From assembly GCF_025813715.1 (NCBI RefSeq), contig NZ_CP107532.1, positions 930,001-994,000 on the forward strand: 64,000 nucleotides of DNA, written 5' to 3'. Within the stretch, counting starts at the first letter, position 1, and every line of letters starts with the position of its first letter. The notes below the pieces were generated by a model, which worked only from the letters and a program-made list of their open reading frames with translations, had not been told where the DNA came from and did no database searches. Positions 45,475 to 55,485 of this stretch are shown here, in pieces. This DNA comes from Methylobacterium sp. FF17 (GTDB taxonomy: Bacteria > Pseudomonadota > Alphaproteobacteria > Rhizobiales > Beijerinckiaceae). Made by a program: the position numbers and the translations under genes.

Positions 45475-45511
45475 AGGTCTTCAATCACGACAGATGAAGC
45501 AAAGCCAGAAC

Positions 45512-45595
45512 TGGTGCCCGCGGAGGGACTCGAACCCCCACGCCTCTCGGCTTCCGATTTTGAGTCGGACGCGTCTACCATTCCACCACGCGGGC
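45512..45595 (-). tRNA. tRNA-Leu (anticodon CAA)
   Basis: An 84-nt class II tRNA with encoded CCA. The acceptor stem pairs GCCCGCG with CGCGGGC; the anticodon arm is TCCGA-CTCAAAA-TCGGA with anticodon CAA; a long variable arm precedes the T arm with GGTTCGAGTCC. It reads UUG codons. The islet of foreign-looking DNA ends at its 3' side, the usual integration side for mobile elements. Confidence 0.95.
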
Positions 45596-45763
45596 ACGCG
45601 GCGAATGTCCTGCCGCGCGCGCCGCATCCTGTCAACCGAGCCCCACGAGCGGCCGCGCCCACCGCCTGCGGTTTGTTGCGGATGCGGCCCGGGATCGCTC
45701 GCCAGGGCGGGCGGGGTGTGGTCAAAGAGCGCCGCCCGTCGCTTCCAGCCTGTCCGGACTCCC

Positions 45764-46345
45764 ATGATCCGTCGCCTCTACGAATGGATCCTCGCCCTCG
45801 CGGGGAAGCCCTCGGCGCCCTACGCCCTCGGGGCGGTGGCCTTCGCGGAAAGCTCCTTCTTCCCCGTGCCGCCGGACGTGATGCTGGTGCCGATGGCGGT
45901 GAGCCGGCCCGACCGGGTCTGGTTCTACGCGCTCGTCACCACCCTGGCCTCCGTGGCGGGCGGGTTGCTCGGCTACGCCATCGGGGCGCTGCTGTTCGAT
46001 TCCATCGGGCAATGGGTGTTCCGGGTCTACGGCCTCAGCGACAAGGCCGCGACCTTCCAGGAATCCTACGCCCAGTACGGCCACTGGGTGATCCTGCTGA
46101 AGGGTCTCACCCCGATCCCGTTCAAGCTCGTGACCATCACCTCGGGCTTTGCCCATTACGACCTGTTCTGGTTCGTGGTGCTCTCGCTGCTGACGCGGGG
46201 CGCGCGGTTCTTCCTGCTCGCTGGACTTCTCGGGCGCTACGGCGTTCAGATCCGCGGGGTGCTCGACCGGCACCTCAACGTGGTGGCGGCGATTTCCGTC
46301 GCGGTGATCGTCCTGGGCTTCGTCCTGTTCAAGGTTCTGCTGTAG
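45764..46345 (+). CDS. YqaA/DedA family membrane protein
   Basis: A 193-residue inner-membrane protein of the VTT/DedA superfamily, YqaA type. It has the family segments FAESSFFPVPPDVMLVPMAV, SVAGGLLGYAIGALLFD and KGLTPIPFKLVTITSGFAHY (with the re-entrant FxxxR-like GARFF motif after it). DedA relatives act in lipid recycling and membrane homeostasis; YqaA has no firm function. ATG 45764 gives the standard length. The dsbB gene follows after 2 bp, so the two are co-transcribed. Confidence 0.88.
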   Translation: MIRRLYEWILALAGKPSAPYALGAVAFAESSFFPVPPDVMLVPMAVSRPDRVWFYALVTTLASVAGGLLGYAIGALLFDSIGQWVFRVYGLSDKAATFQESYAQYGHWVILLKGLTPIPFKLVTITSGFAHYDLFWFVVLSLLTRGARFFLLAGLLGRYGVQIRGVLDRHLNVVAAISVAVIVLGFVLFKVLL

Positions 46346-46347
46346 CG

Positions 46348-46857
46348 ATGCGAGGGACACCCGTGGAGATCGATGACGCTTCGCTGCTGCGCCTGCGCCG
46401 GGCCGCCCTCCTCCTCCTCGTCGGCGCGGTGCTGACGCTCGGCGGGGCCTTCTATTTCCAGTGGGTGCTCGGCTACGTGCCGTGCAAACTCTGCCTGACG
46501 GAGCGCCTGCCCTATTACGCGGCGATTCCGCTGGCGCTCGCCGGACTCGTGCTGCCCCCTCGCCTGACCCGCCTCGCCCTCGGCCTCGCGGCCCTGGGCC
46601 TGCTCTACGGCGCCGGCCTCAGCGTCTATCACGCCGGGGCCGAATGGAGCTTCTGGCCGGGGCCCAGCGATTGCGGCGGCGGCGCGGGAGCCAACCCGGC
46701 GGCGATCGGGGATTTCCTGAATGCCCTTCAGACCACGCGGGTGGCCGATTGCTCGACCGCGGCCTGGCGCCTGCTCGGGATCTCGCTCGCGGGCTGGAAT
46801 GCCCTGGTCGCCTTCGCCCTCGCCGCGATCTCCGGAACAGCGGCGCTGAAGCCCTGA
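46348..46857 (+). CDS. dsbB: Disulfide bond formation protein B
   Basis: Inner-membrane quinone-linked oxidase that reoxidises DsbA; 169 residues with four predicted helices. The first periplasmic loop carries CKLC (in YVPCKLCLTERLPYYAAI), close to the canonical CVLC. The second loop has Cys residues in GPSDCGGG and RVADCSTAAWRLLGISLAGW, the pair that attacks DsbA. The ending SLAGWNALVAF is typical of alphaproteobacterial DsbB. It is coupled to the upstream YqaA-type gene; no dsbA is adjacent. It converges with the DUF1178 gene. Confidence 0.88.
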   Translation: MRGTPVEIDDASLLRLRRAALLLLVGAVLTLGGAFYFQWVLGYVPCKLCLTERLPYYAAIPLALAGLVLPPRLTRLALGLAALGLLYGAGLSVYHAGAEWSFWPGPSDCGGGAGANPAAIGDFLNALQTTRVADCSTAAWRLLGISLAGWNALVAFALAAISGTAALKP

Positions 46858-46859
46858 GC

Positions 46860-47327
46860 TCAATGCCGCTCGTCGGGAGCCGGCGGCAGCGGGGCCACCG
46901 CAATGCCCTCGTCGAGCAGCGCCCGCGCTTCGTCGAGGCTGGCCTGCCCGTAGATCGCGCGGGTCTCGGCCTCGCCGTAATGCATGCGGCGAGCCTCCTC
47001 GGGAAAGCGCGGCCCGACATCGTCCGCGCCCTTCGTCGCTTCCGCACGCAGGGCCTGCATCAGGGCGCGCAGGCGCTGTTCCGGCTCGGTCGTGGCCAGT
47101 TGCGGCACGACCTCTGCGGGTTGCGGGGGCGTGGCCACCGCAGGCGCTTCGGCCCCCCGCCCGCTGCGGGCGATGGCCGGAGCCATCATGCCCTTGCCGA
47201 CCCGCGCCGAGCCGCAGACCGGGCAGGTCACGAATCCGCGCGCCACCTGGTCGTCGTAGGAATCGCTCGAGGGAAACCAGCTCTCGAAGCCGTGCCCGGC
47301 CTCGCAGGCGAGGGTGTAGCGAATCAT
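46860..47327 (-). CDS. DUF1178 family protein
   Basis: A 155-residue conserved alphaproteobacterial/betaproteobacterial protein of unknown function. The N-terminus MIRYTLACEAGHGFESWFPS with a later CPVC pair suggests a small zinc ribbon (C-x-H and CPVCG). The C-terminal segment HYGEAETRAIYGQASLDEAR followed by LLDEGIAVAPLP is the DUF1178 signature. It is the last gene of a grxC-amidase-DUF1178 operon, 64 bp after the amidase; this order is common in alphaproteobacteria and suggests a link to thiol or redox metabolism. Confidence 0.9.
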   Translation of the reverse strand: MIRYTLACEAGHGFESWFPSSDSYDDQVARGFVTCPVCGSARVGKGMMAPAIARSGRGAEAPAVATPPQPAEVVPQLATTEPEQRLRALMQALRAEATKGADDVGPRFPEEARRMHYGEAETRAIYGQASLDEARALLDEGIAVAPLPPAPDERH

Positions 47328-47391
47328 GGGCGAGGGTGATGCGACCGAGGGGGACGGGACCGGAGGTGACGGAACGGGTTCGCGGACGGGG

Positions 47392-48240
47392 TCAGGAGGG
47401 CCGCCCCACCCGCTCGACGGTGAAGGGGCGGGCGTGCTGCAGCGCCGGGATTCGGGCGCGGGCGTCGGTGACGCGGGCGAGGTCGATCTCGGCCAGGATC
47501 ACGCCGGGCTCCGCTCCGCCCGCATCGGCGAGCACCTGGCCCCAGGGATCGACGATGAGCGAGTGGCCGTAGGTGTCGCGCCCGTCCTCGTGGTGCCCGC
47601 CCTGCGCCGCCGAGATCATGAACGAGCCGGTCTCGATGGCGCGGGCCCGGTGGAGCACGTGCCAGTGCGCCTCGCCGGTCCGCTGCGTGAAGCAGGCGGG
47701 CGCGGTCAGGATCGTCGCCCCGGCCTCGGCCAGGGACCGGTAGAGCGCGGGAAAGCGGATGTCGTAGCAGATGGCGAGCCCGAAGGGCGCCCAGGGCGTC
47801 TCGGCCACCACCGCGCAGGCGCCGCCCGTATAGGTCGCCGATTCCCGCCAGCGCTCGCCGTTGGGCAGGTCCACGTCGTAGAGGTGCAGCTTGTCGTACG
47901 AGGCGGTGATCGCGCCCTGCGCATCGATCAGGAAGGCCCGGTTGGCGACCTTGTCCCCGTTGCGGATCGCCAGCGACCCGACCTGGATCACGATGCCGCG
48001 CTCGCGGGCGACCTCGCGCAGGGCCGCCAGGGTCGGGTCGTCGTCCTGGCCCGTGACCTTCTGGAACAGGCTCGCCTTGCTGCGCTCCACCAGGGAGGTC
48101 ATCTCGGGCGTCTGCACGTAATGCGCGCCCGCCTCGGCCGCTTGGCGCACCAGCGCCACGGCGGCGTCGCGGTTGGCCAGCGGATCGCGCCCGGAGCGCA
48201 TCTGCACGCAGGCGGCGGTGAAGCGGGGCGCGGGGCTCAC
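47392..48240 (-). CDS. Carbon-nitrogen hydrolase (Nit1/deaminated glutathione amidase type)
   Basis: A 282-residue nitrilase-superfamily amidase. The catalytic triad is visible: Glu in QTPEMTSLV, Lys in ASYDKLHLYDVDLP and Cys in FGLAICYDIRFPALYR. The pattern, especially YDKLHLYDVDLPNGERWRES, matches the Nit1/NitFhit branch, whose enzymes hydrolyse deaminated glutathione in metabolite repair. Gene order right after glutaredoxin fits that role. The GTG at 48240 overlaps the grxC stop codon (GTGA), so the two are translationally coupled. Confidence 0.9.
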   Translation of the reverse strand: MSPAPRFTAACVQMRSGRDPLANRDAAVALVRQAAEAGAHYVQTPEMTSLVERSKASLFQKVTGQDDDPTLAALREVARERGIVIQVGSLAIRNGDKVANRAFLIDAQGAITASYDKLHLYDVDLPNGERWRESATYTGGACAVVAETPWAPFGLAICYDIRFPALYRSLAEAGATILTAPACFTQRTGEAHWHVLHRARAIETGSFMISAAQGGHHEDGRDTYGHSLIVDPWGQVLADAGGAEPGVILAEIDLARVTDARARIPALQHARPFTVERVGRPS

Positions 48241-48494
48241 GCGGCCACCAGGGGGTCGAGCTTGCCCGCGCCGTTGAGGGCGTAGAGATCGTCGCAGCCG
48301 CCCACATGGGTGTCGCCGACGAAGATCTGCGGCACGCTGGTGCGTCCGCCGGCGCGCTGGACCATGGTCGCGCGGGAGCCCGACGTCTTCTCGACGTCGA
48401 TCTCCGTGAAGGCGATGCCCTTGTCGCGCAGCAGGCTCTTGGCCGCCGAGCAGTACGGGCACCACGCGGTTGTGTAGATCGTGACCGGCTTCAT
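48237..48494 (-). CDS. grxC: Glutaredoxin 3
   Basis: An 85-residue dithiol glutaredoxin that reduces protein disulfides and glutathione mixed disulfides. Active site CPYC in YTTAWCPYCSAAKSLL at residues 12-15; GSH-binding TSVPQIFVGD with the cis-proline and GGCDDLYAL (the GGxxD motif). The length is standard for GrxC. It is the first gene of the operon with the nitrilase-family amidase and DUF1178. Confidence 0.95.
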   Translation of the reverse strand: MKPVTIYTTAWCPYCSAAKSLLRDKGIAFTEIDVEKTSGSRATMVQRAGGRTSVPQIFVGDTHVGGCDDLYALNGAGKLDPLVAA

Positions 48495-48587
48495 CGTCGC
48501 AAGCGCCCCATCCCAATCCCACCAGCATATAGGCGAGCGCGGCGGCTCTTCCTACTGCCCGGTTCGACGGGGACGCGGAAGCGACGG

Positions 48588-48944
48588 TCAGGCCGCGAGC
48601 AGCTTCTCCACCTCGTTGACGAGGTCGCGCAGGTGGAACGGCTTCGAGAGGACCTTGGCGTCCTTCGGGGCCTTCGAATCCGGGTTCAGCGCCACGGCGG
48701 CGAAGCCCGTGATGAACATCACCTTGATGTCGGGATCGAGCTCGGTGGCGCGGCGCGCCAGCTCGATGCCGTCCATCTCGGGCATCACGATGTCGGTCAG
48801 GAGCAGTTCGAACGGCTCTTCGCGCAGGCGGTTATAGGCTGAGAGGCCGTTGTCGAACGACAGCACGTCATAGCCGGCGTTCTGCAACGCCTTGGCCAGG
48901 AAGCGGCGCATGTCGTTGTCGTCTTCCGCCAGGAGGATCTTCAT
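48588..48944 (-). CDS. cpdR: CpdR-like single-domain response regulator
   Basis: A 118-residue receiver domain without an output domain. Acidic pocket in LLAEDDNDMRRFLAKALQNA, phospho-acceptor Asp in LLTDIVMPEMDGIELARRA, Lys in VLSKPFHLRDLVNEV, ending in the small LLAA tail. In Caulobacter CpdR, unphosphorylated CpdR directs ClpXP to the cell pole and primes substrate degradation (phosphorylated by the CckA-ChpT relay). The Met at 48944 begins the domain; the open frame extends upstream without homology. It lies alone, divergent from the N-formylglutamate amidohydrolase gene. Confidence 0.92.
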   Translation of the reverse strand: MKILLAEDDNDMRRFLAKALQNAGYDVLSFDNGLSAYNRLREEPFELLLTDIVMPEMDGIELARRATELDPDIKVMFITGFAAVALNPDSKAPKDAKVLSKPFHLRDLVNEVEKLLAA

Positions 48945-49152
48945 CGAGCGGCGTCCCGTACCTTTGATTCGCAGTGTTCTTTCCACAAAGCACCGGCTTG
49001 GTAAACAGAACGTTGCCGAAGCCCCCGGGCGCGGGTGTCCAATGGCACGACGGGAGCCGCGCCTGCGGACGCGATGCCCTGGACAGGCCAGCCGGCAAAC
49101 CGCAAAGTGGACCGATGCGTTGTCCCGTCCGCACCGAGGCGCCCGCGCCGCG

Positions 49153-50061
49153 ATGACAGAGCCGTCGCCCTTCCCGAACGCGTCCGAGGTGGCCGCGTTC
49201 GACCCGCCCTTCGCGGTCGACGAGCCGGCGGCGCACACGCTGCCCTTCGTGTTCAACACGCCCCATTCCGGGGCGGTCTATCCTCCGTCCTTCCTGGCCG
49301 CCTCACGTCTCGGCGCCCTCGCGCTGCGGCGCTCCGAGGACGCGCATGTGGACCGCCTGTTCGCCCCCGTGGTCGACCTCGGCGCCCCCCTGATGCGGGC
49401 GCATTTCCCCCGCGCCTATCTCGACGTGAACCGGGAGCCCTACGAACTCGACCCGCGCATGTTCGACGGGCGCCTGCCGACCTTCGCCAACACGCGCTCC
49501 ATGCGGGTGGCAGGCGGGCTCGGCACGATCCCGCGCCTCGTCGCGGACGGGCAGGAGATCTATCGCGGGCGCCTCCCCGTCGAGGCCGCAATCGAACGCA
49601 TCGAGGCCCTGTACAAGCCCTATCACCGGACCCTGCGCGCCCTGATCCAGCGCACGGCGCGCCAGTTCGGCCACGCCATCCTGATCGATTGCCACTCCAT
49701 GCCCTCGTCGAGCCTGGGGCGCGACGAGGCGGCCCGGGCCGACTTTATCTTGGGGGACCGCTTCGGCACGGCCTGCGCGCCGATCCTGATCGACGCCTTC
49801 GAGCACCATCTGCGGGCGCGGGGCTACCGGGTGCTGCGCAACAAGCCCTATGCGGGCGGCTTCATCACCGAGCATTACGGCGAGCCGAACGTCGAGCGCC
49901 ACGCGCTCCAGATCGAGATCAATCGCGGCCTCTACATGAACGAGGCGACGCTGGCGATCACGCCGGGTTTCTCGGAGCTGGTCTGGCACCTGCGCAGCGT
50001 CGTCACGGCCGTGGCCGCCGAGGTGCAGGGCCTTTCGCCGACGCGAATGGCGGCGGAGTAG
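49153..50061 (+). CDS. N-formylglutamate amidohydrolase family protein
   Basis: A 302-residue zinc amidohydrolase. The family signature [18 protein letters not shown] starts the catalytic part; [38 protein letters not shown] and [14 protein letters not shown] carry metal-binding residues; [20 protein letters not shown] completes the site. Such enzymes release glutamate in histidine degradation (HutG), but no hut gene is near, so the physiological substrate is uncertain. ATG 49153 is used; the long upstream open frame has no homology. It stands alone, 167 bp before mcmA. Confidence 0.88.
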   Translation: MTEPSPFPNASEVAAFDPPFAVDEPAAHTLPFVFNTPHSGAVYPPSFLAASRLGALALRRSEDAHVDRLFAPVVDLGAPLMRAHFPRAYLDVNREPYELDPRMFDGRLPTFANTRSMRVAGGLGTIPRLVADGQEIYRGRLPVEAAIERIEALYKPYHRTLRALIQRTARQFGHAILIDCHSMPSSSLGRDEAARADFILGDRFGTACAPILIDAFEHHLRARGYRVLRNKPYAGGFITEHYGEPNVERHALQIEINRGLYMNEATLAITPGFSELVWHLRSVVTAVAAEVQGLSPTRMAAE

Positions 50062-50227
50062 CGGGAACGCGAAAATTCATTTGCGTCGGGTCCGAAAAGA
50101 TTTGTCCGGTCCGCGCGGGAAAGTGACGGTTTTGTCGGCCCCTTCCGGGGCAAGTCCGGTTAGGAGTAGCCCGGACCCGGCGCATACCTATAATGCAGGC
50201 CTGACGCCGCCGCACGAGCCAGAGCCC

Positions 50228-52393
50228 ATGACGTCTCGCATCCCCGACTTCGCGTCCGTTCCCTACACGGCCGATGCCGTCCCGGCTCCGGTGCCGCCCG
50301 TGGGCGAACCCTGGATGACGCCCGAGGGCATTCCGGTGAAGGGGGTCTATGGGCCCGAGGACCGCGACGGCATCGAGTTCCTCGATACCTATCCGGGCGT
50401 GGCGCCGTTCCTGCGCGGGCCCTACCCGACCATGTACGTGACCCAGCCCTGGACCATCCGGCAATATGCCGGCTTCTCCACGGCGGAGGATTCGAACGCG
50501 TTCTACCGGCGCAACCTCGCGGCCGGGCAGAAGGGCCTGTCGGTGGCCTTCGACCTCGCCACCCACCGGGGCTACGATTCCGACCACCCGCGCGTCTCGG
50601 GGGATGTCGGCATGGCGGGTGTGGCGATCGACTCGATCTACGACATGCGGACGCTGTTCTCCGGCATCCCGCTCGACGAGATGACGGTGTCGATGACGAT
50701 GAACGGCGCGGTGCTGCCGATCCTCGCCCTCTACATCGTGGCCGCCGAGGAGCAGGGCGTGCCGCCCGAGAAGCTCGCCGGCACGATCCAGAACGACATC
50801 CTCAAGGAGTTCATGGTCCGCAACACCTACATCTACCCGCCGGCGGGTTCGATGCGGATCATCGGCGATATCTTCGCCTACACTTCGAAGAACATGCCGA
50901 AGTTCAACTCGATCTCGATCTCCGGCTACCACATGCAGGAAGCCGGCGCGACGAACGACCTCGAGCTCGCCTACACCCTCGCCGACGGCGTCGAGTACAT
51001 CAAGGCGGGCTTGGCGGCCGGGCTGACCATCGACCAGTTCGCGCCCCGCCTGTCCTTCTTCTGGGCGATCTCGACGAACTTCTTCATGGAGATCGCCAAG
51101 ATGCGGGCCGCGCGCCTGATCTGGGCCAAGCTCGTCAAGGAGTTCGAGCCGAAGAGCGACAAGTCCCTGCCACTGCGCACCCATTCGCAGACGAGCGGCT
51201 GGTCGCTGACCGCGCAGGACGTGTTCAACAACGTCACCCGCACCTGCATCGAGGCGATGGCGGCGACCCAAGGCGGCACCCAGTCGCTGCACACCAATGC
51301 CCTCGACGAGGCGCTGGCCCTGCCCACCGACTTCTCGGCCCGCATCGCCCGCAACACCCAGCTCTTCCTGCAGCAGGAGAGCGGCACGACGCGCATCGTC
51401 GACCCGTGGGGCGGCTCCTACTACGTGGAGAAGCTGACGCAGGACATCGTCGCCCGCGCCTGGGAGCATCTGCGCGAAGTCGAGGAACTCGGGGGCATGG
51501 CCAAGGCCATCGAGGCCGGGATCCCGAAGCTGCGCATCGAGGAGGCCGCCGCCCGCGCCCAGGCCCGGATCGATTCCGGCCGCCAGACCATCGTGGGCGT
51601 CAACAAGTACAAGCCGGAGGACGACCGCGCCATCGAACTGATGCGGGTCGACAACGGCAACGTCCGCACCCTGCAGATCGACAAGCTGAAGCGCCTGCGC
51701 GCCGAGCGCAGCCAGGCCAACGTCGACGCGGCCCTTGCCGCGCTGACGGCCGCCGCACAGGGCCAGGGCAATCTCCTCGAACTCGCGGTCAGCGCGGCGC
51801 GGGCCAAGGCCACGGTCGGCGAGATCTCGGATGCCCTCGAGAAAGCCTGGGGCCGGCACCGGGCCGAGATCCGCTCGATCTCGGGTGTCTACAAGCGGGA
51901 GGTGGGTGGCATGTCGCCGGTGGTCGAGACCGTTCGCAAGCTCGTGGAGGCCTTCGAGGAGAACGACGGGCGCCGGCCGCGCATCCTCGTCGCCAAGATG
52001 GGCCAGGACGGGCACGACCGTGGCCAGAAGGTCATCGCCTCCGCTTTCGCCGATCTCGGCTTCGACGTGGATATCGGGCCGCTCTTCGCCACTCCGGCCG
52101 AGGCCGCCCGCCAAGCCGTCGAGAACGACGTCCACATCGTCGGCGTGTCGTCGCTCGCCGCCGGCCACCTCACCCTGGTGCCGGAACTCAAGGCGGCGCT
52201 GACCGAGCAGGGCCGCGGCGACGTGATGATCGTCATCGGCGGCGTGATCCCGCCGGGCGACTACGACGCCCTCTACGCAGCCGGCGCCTCGGCGATCTTC
52301 CCGCCCGGCACCGTCATCGCGGAAGCCGCCGTGAAGTTGATCGAGGAGCTGAACGGACGTCTCGGCTACGCGGCGCGCCAGGCCGCCGAGTAG
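50228..52393 (+). CDS. mcmA: Methylmalonyl-CoA mutase, catalytic (alpha) subunit
   Basis: Adenosylcobalamin-dependent isomerase, (R)-methylmalonyl-CoA to succinyl-CoA, 721 residues. The substrate-binding TIM barrel carries [20 protein letters not shown] and [20 protein letters not shown]. The C-terminal cobalamin domain has the base-off motif [18 protein letters not shown] (DxHxxG) with [10 protein letters not shown]. In methylotrophic alphaproteobacteria it serves the ethylmalonyl-CoA pathway and propionate use. ATG 50228 follows an AGAGCC weak site; the Pro-rich N-terminus is usual. The partner beta subunit and meaB are not in the window. Confidence 0.96.
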   Translation: MTSRIPDFASVPYTADAVPAPVPPVGEPWMTPEGIPVKGVYGPEDRDGIEFLDTYPGVAPFLRGPYPTMYVTQPWTIRQYAGFSTAEDSNAFYRRNLAAGQKGLSVAFDLATHRGYDSDHPRVSGDVGMAGVAIDSIYDMRTLFSGIPLDEMTVSMTMNGAVLPILALYIVAAEEQGVPPEKLAGTIQNDILKEFMVRNTYIYPPAGSMRIIGDIFAYTSKNMPKFNSISISGYHMQEAGATNDLELAYTLADGVEYIKAGLAAGLTIDQFAPRLSFFWAISTNFFMEIAKMRAARLIWAKLVKEFEPKSDKSLPLRTHSQTSGWSLTAQDVFNNVTRTCIEAMAATQGGTQSLHTNALDEALALPTDFSARIARNTQLFLQQESGTTRIVDPWGGSYYVEKLTQDIVARAWEHLREVEELGGMAKAIEAGIPKLRIEEAAARAQARIDSGRQTIVGVNKYKPEDDRAIELMRVDNGNVRTLQIDKLKRLRAERSQANVDAALAALTAAAQGQGNLLELAVSAARAKATVGEISDALEKAWGRHRAEIRSISGVYKREVGGMSPVVETVRKLVEAFEENDGRRPRILVAKMGQDGHDRGQKVIASAFADLGFDVDIGPLFATPAEAARQAVENDVHIVGVSSLAAGHLTLVPELKAALTEQGRGDVMIVIGGVIPPGDYDALYAAGASAIFPPGTVIAEAAVKLIEELNGRLGYAARQAAE

Positions 52394-52585
52394 CTTCGCC
52401 GGCAAACCGGAAGAGCCCTGCGTGCCGGCCCGGCTACGGGAACGCGCATTAACACCGTTGTGTCTTTCGCAATCCAGGCTGGTGGCGGCCAAGCTTCGGA
52501 CACGCTACGATGCAGCGGGGAATCCGGCCTGAGCGCCGCACGGGGGGAAGCCCTGCGCGACCCGGCTCCGGGGGAAGAAGTGTCG

Positions 52586-54019
52586 ATGTCCGAGCAGACG
52601 AGCCAGTTGATTCACCCGGTGATCCTGTGCGGTGGTTCGGGCACCCGGCTGTGGCCGGCCTCGCGCGAGAGCATGCCCAAGCAGTTCACCCGGCTCGTCA
52701 GCCTCGAGTCCTCGACCTTCCAGGACACCGCACGGCGCCTCGCGGATGCCGACGTGTTCGAGCGGCCCTGCGTGCTCACGAGCAGCGATGCCCGCTTCAT
52801 CGTCGCCGAGCAGCTCGCGGAGATCGGCATCGACGCCGACATCATCCTGGAGCCGGAGCGGCGCGACTCGGCGGCCGCCGTGGCCGTGGCGGCCCTCCAC
52901 GCGGCGCGGCGCGACCCGCGGGCCGTGGTGCTGATCCTCGCCGCCGACCACGTCATCGGCGACACGCCCGCCTTCGTGGAGGCCGCGCGCCACGCCGCCG
53001 CCGGCGCGCGGGCCGGACAGATCATGACGCTCGGCATCACCCCGACCGCGCCGGCCACCGGCTACGGCTACATCCGCGTGGGTGCTGCCCTCGACGGCGC
53101 CTCGGGCAATCACCGGGTCGAGCACTTCGTGGAGAAGCCGGACCGGGCCGGGGCCGAGCGCCTGATCGCCGAGGGCGCCCTGTGGAATTCCGGCTATTTC
53201 CTGTTCCGCGCCGACGTGATGCTGGCCGAACTGGAAGCCCACGTTCCCGAGATCCTCACCGCGACGCGGGCGGCGCTCGACGGCGCGGTGCGCGACCTCG
53301 ACTTCGTCCGCCTCGATGCCGCCGCCTTCGGGCGGGCGCCGAAGACCTCCATCGACTACGCGGTGATGGAGCGCACCGAGCGGGCGGGGGTGCGTCCCGT
53401 CGCGTTCCCCTGGTCCGATGTCGGCACCTGGGACGCGGTCTGGGCCGTGCTGCCCCACGACGCGGAGGGCAACGCCCTGCGCGGCCGGGTGGAAGCTCTC
53501 GATACGCGGGGCAGCCTGATCCACAGCGAGGGCGAGCACCTGACCACCGTGGTGGGCCTCGACGACGTCGTGGTGGTGACCACCGCCGACGCGGTGCTGG
53601 TGACCTCGAAGGCGCGGGCGACCCAGGTGAAGGACCTCGTCACGCGCTTGCGCGAGAAGGCCCATCCGGAGGCGGACGCCCATCGGCGCATGTACCGCCC
53701 CTGGGGCTGGTACCAGCGCATCGACATCGGCGAGCGCTTCCAGGTGAAGCGCATCCTGGTGACGCCGGGCGGACGGCTCTCGCTGCAGAAGCACTACCAC
53801 CGCGCCGAGCACTGGGTGGTGGTCAAGGGCACGGCGGAGGTCACGCTCAACGACGCGGTGGTGCTGGTGCACGAGAACGAGGCGATCTACCTGCCCATCG
53901 GCTCGATGCACCGCCTCACCAACCCGGGCAAGATTCCCCTCGAACTCATCGAGGTGCAGGTGGGCTCCTATACCGGCGAGGACGACATCATCCGCGTCGA
54001 GGACATCTACGGGCGCTAG
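52586..54019 (+). CDS. manC: Mannose-1-phosphate guanylyltransferase/mannose-6-phosphate isomerase
   Basis: Bifunctional type II PMI/GMP of 477 residues making GDP-mannose for exopolysaccharide or LPS. The nucleotidyltransferase signature HPVILCGGSGTRLWPASRES followed by MPKQFTRL is at the N-terminus; FVEKPDRAGAERLI is the second conserved block. The C-terminal cupin isomerase has MYRPWGWYQRIDIGERFQVK and LSLQKHYHRAEHWVVVKGTA with the zinc His residues. The start ATG 52586 follows GGGGGAAGAAG; an earlier in-frame start at 52460 lacks conservation. Other polysaccharide genes are not adjacent. Confidence 0.93.
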   Translation: MSEQTSQLIHPVILCGGSGTRLWPASRESMPKQFTRLVSLESSTFQDTARRLADADVFERPCVLTSSDARFIVAEQLAEIGIDADIILEPERRDSAAAVAVAALHAARRDPRAVVLILAADHVIGDTPAFVEAARHAAAGARAGQIMTLGITPTAPATGYGYIRVGAALDGASGNHRVEHFVEKPDRAGAERLIAEGALWNSGYFLFRADVMLAELEAHVPEILTATRAALDGAVRDLDFVRLDAAAFGRAPKTSIDYAVMERTERAGVRPVAFPWSDVGTWDAVWAVLPHDAEGNALRGRVEALDTRGSLIHSEGEHLTTVVGLDDVVVVTTADAVLVTSKARATQVKDLVTRLREKAHPEADAHRRMYRPWGWYQRIDIGERFQVKRILVTPGGRLSLQKHYHRAEHWVVVKGTAEVTLNDAVVLVHENEAIYLPIGSMHRLTNPGKIPLELIEVQVGSYTGEDDIIRVEDIYGR

Positions 54020-54040
54020 CTTTTCGGTCCCTGAGCGGAT

Positions 54041-55297
54041 TCAGAGACGCTCCAGCAGCTCCGCGATCGGCGCGACGATGACGGCCAGTGCCTGCGCACA
54101 GCGATGCGCCGTGAAGGCGCAGGCCGAGCGGGCATCCGCTGCCGCGCGCGCCAGGGTCCAGCGCGCGCCCCGTCCGACGGCGAGGCCGCGCAGCCGGTTG
54201 CTGAGGGCGAGGCTCTCGCGGTCGAAATCCGTCTTGACCCGGTCGGCGTAGAAGCCCGCGATCTTCTCCGTGCCCATGCCCGGCGTCGCGAGCCAGGCCG
54301 GGACGTGTTCCCGGCAGAGGCGCTCCACGTCGATCAGCGCCTTATGCATGCCGGTGCCGGAGACGGGACACGACGTGCAATAGGCATCGCCGATCAGGAC
54401 GACCCCCGCGCGCTCGTGTCCCCGGGTCTGGCGCAGGTCGATCGGCCGGATATCGACGCCGCCCTCGATCGCGAGCGGTCCGCAGACCCGCTCGAGGTTC
54501 GGCAGCGTCCGCCGCAGCGTCGCCTCCGGTGCCTGCCGGAAGTCGCGCATCCAGGCCTCGTCATGCTCGCGGTAGACGAACAGGTTGGCGCGCATGCGCG
54601 ACCCGATCGGGAACAGCGAGATGTAGGAGACGCGGTCGCTCCGGTGCTCCCCGTAATAGACGATCGACTCGAACGGATAATCGCTCGGCGGCGCCTTCAG
54701 GTAGAACCCGATGCAGATCGAGTGGTCGTGCGTGGCATCGACCACCTCGATCCCGACATGCCGGTGGATGGCGGCACTCGGGCCGGTGGCCACGATCAGC
54801 AGGCGCGCCTCGACCACAGCGCTGTCGTTCAGGGTTACCCGCTGGAGGTCCGGCCCGGTCGCGATCTCGGCGATGAGCCCGAACCGGAGCTCGACCCGTG
54901 CCGGCAGGGCCGCCCGCAGGGCGGTGACGAGGCTCTTGTAGGCGAAGGCGTATTCCAGGCGGGCGCGGCGCTTCATGACCCGCCCGAACCGGGCGATCCA
55001 GACGCTGCGGATCGGCGTCGCCGCCGCGCGCACCGTCTCGCCGAGGCCCAGCCGGTCGAACAGGGCGAGGATGTCGGTTCCGAGCTTCTCGGCCCTGAGG
55101 CTCGGCGGCACCACCGCCGCCGCGTCGATCAGGACCACGTCGGCCCCGCCCCGCGCCAGCGTGGCGGCCGCGACGCTGCCCGCGAGGCCGGCGCCGATGA
55201 CGACGATGTCGGCCCGTCGCGGTTCGGGCGCGCCCGCCAGGGCCGCAAGCGTCTCCGGGACCTTCGGGGGACTCGTGACAGCGGGTTCGTGACGCAT
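54041..55297 (-). CDS. FAD-dependent oxidoreductase (PHBH-fold, halogenase/reductase-like)
   Basis: A 418-residue flavoprotein. The dinucleotide motif DIVVIGAGLAGSVAAATLAR is near residue 31; a middle GD motif appears late as GVVLIGDAYCTSCPVSGTGM (FAD-binding GD). This layout is that of flavin monooxygenases, geranylgeranyl-reductase-like and tryptophan-halogenase-like proteins. The halogenase WxWxIP motif is not seen, so hydroxylation or reduction is more likely. There are no pathway neighbours, so no substrate can be proposed. ATG 55297 precedes the Rossmann motif. Confidence 0.8.
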   Translation of the reverse strand: MRHEPAVTSPPKVPETLAALAGAPEPRRADIVVIGAGLAGSVAAATLARGGADVVLIDAAAVVPPSLRAEKLGTDILALFDRLGLGETVRAAATPIRSVWIARFGRVMKRRARLEYAFAYKSLVTALRAALPARVELRFGLIAEIATGPDLQRVTLNDSAVVEARLLIVATGPSAAIHRHVGIEVVDATHDHSICIGFYLKAPPSDYPFESIVYYGEHRSDRVSYISLFPIGSRMRANLFVYREHDEAWMRDFRQAPEATLRRTLPNLERVCGPLAIEGGVDIRPIDLRQTRGHERAGVVLIGDAYCTSCPVSGTGMHKALIDVERLCREHVPAWLATPGMGTEKIAGFYADRVKTDFDRESLALSNRLRGLAVGRGARWTLARAAADARSACAFTAHRCAQALAVIVAPIAELLERL

Positions 55298-55485
55298 GAA
55301 AACCGTATCGGCACACGGGATTAAAATCGATCACGATCCTGTCAGCGAAATCCGACCGCGCAAAGCACGGCGCGACAGCCGAAGGTTGAAAAGCCGAGAC
55401 TTGAGTAGTCTGCGCCCCTCCCGGATCCGTCCTCCCCGGGCCCCGGCAGCGAGTCGCCGGTCCCGCGCCGACGCCCCGGCCCCGA

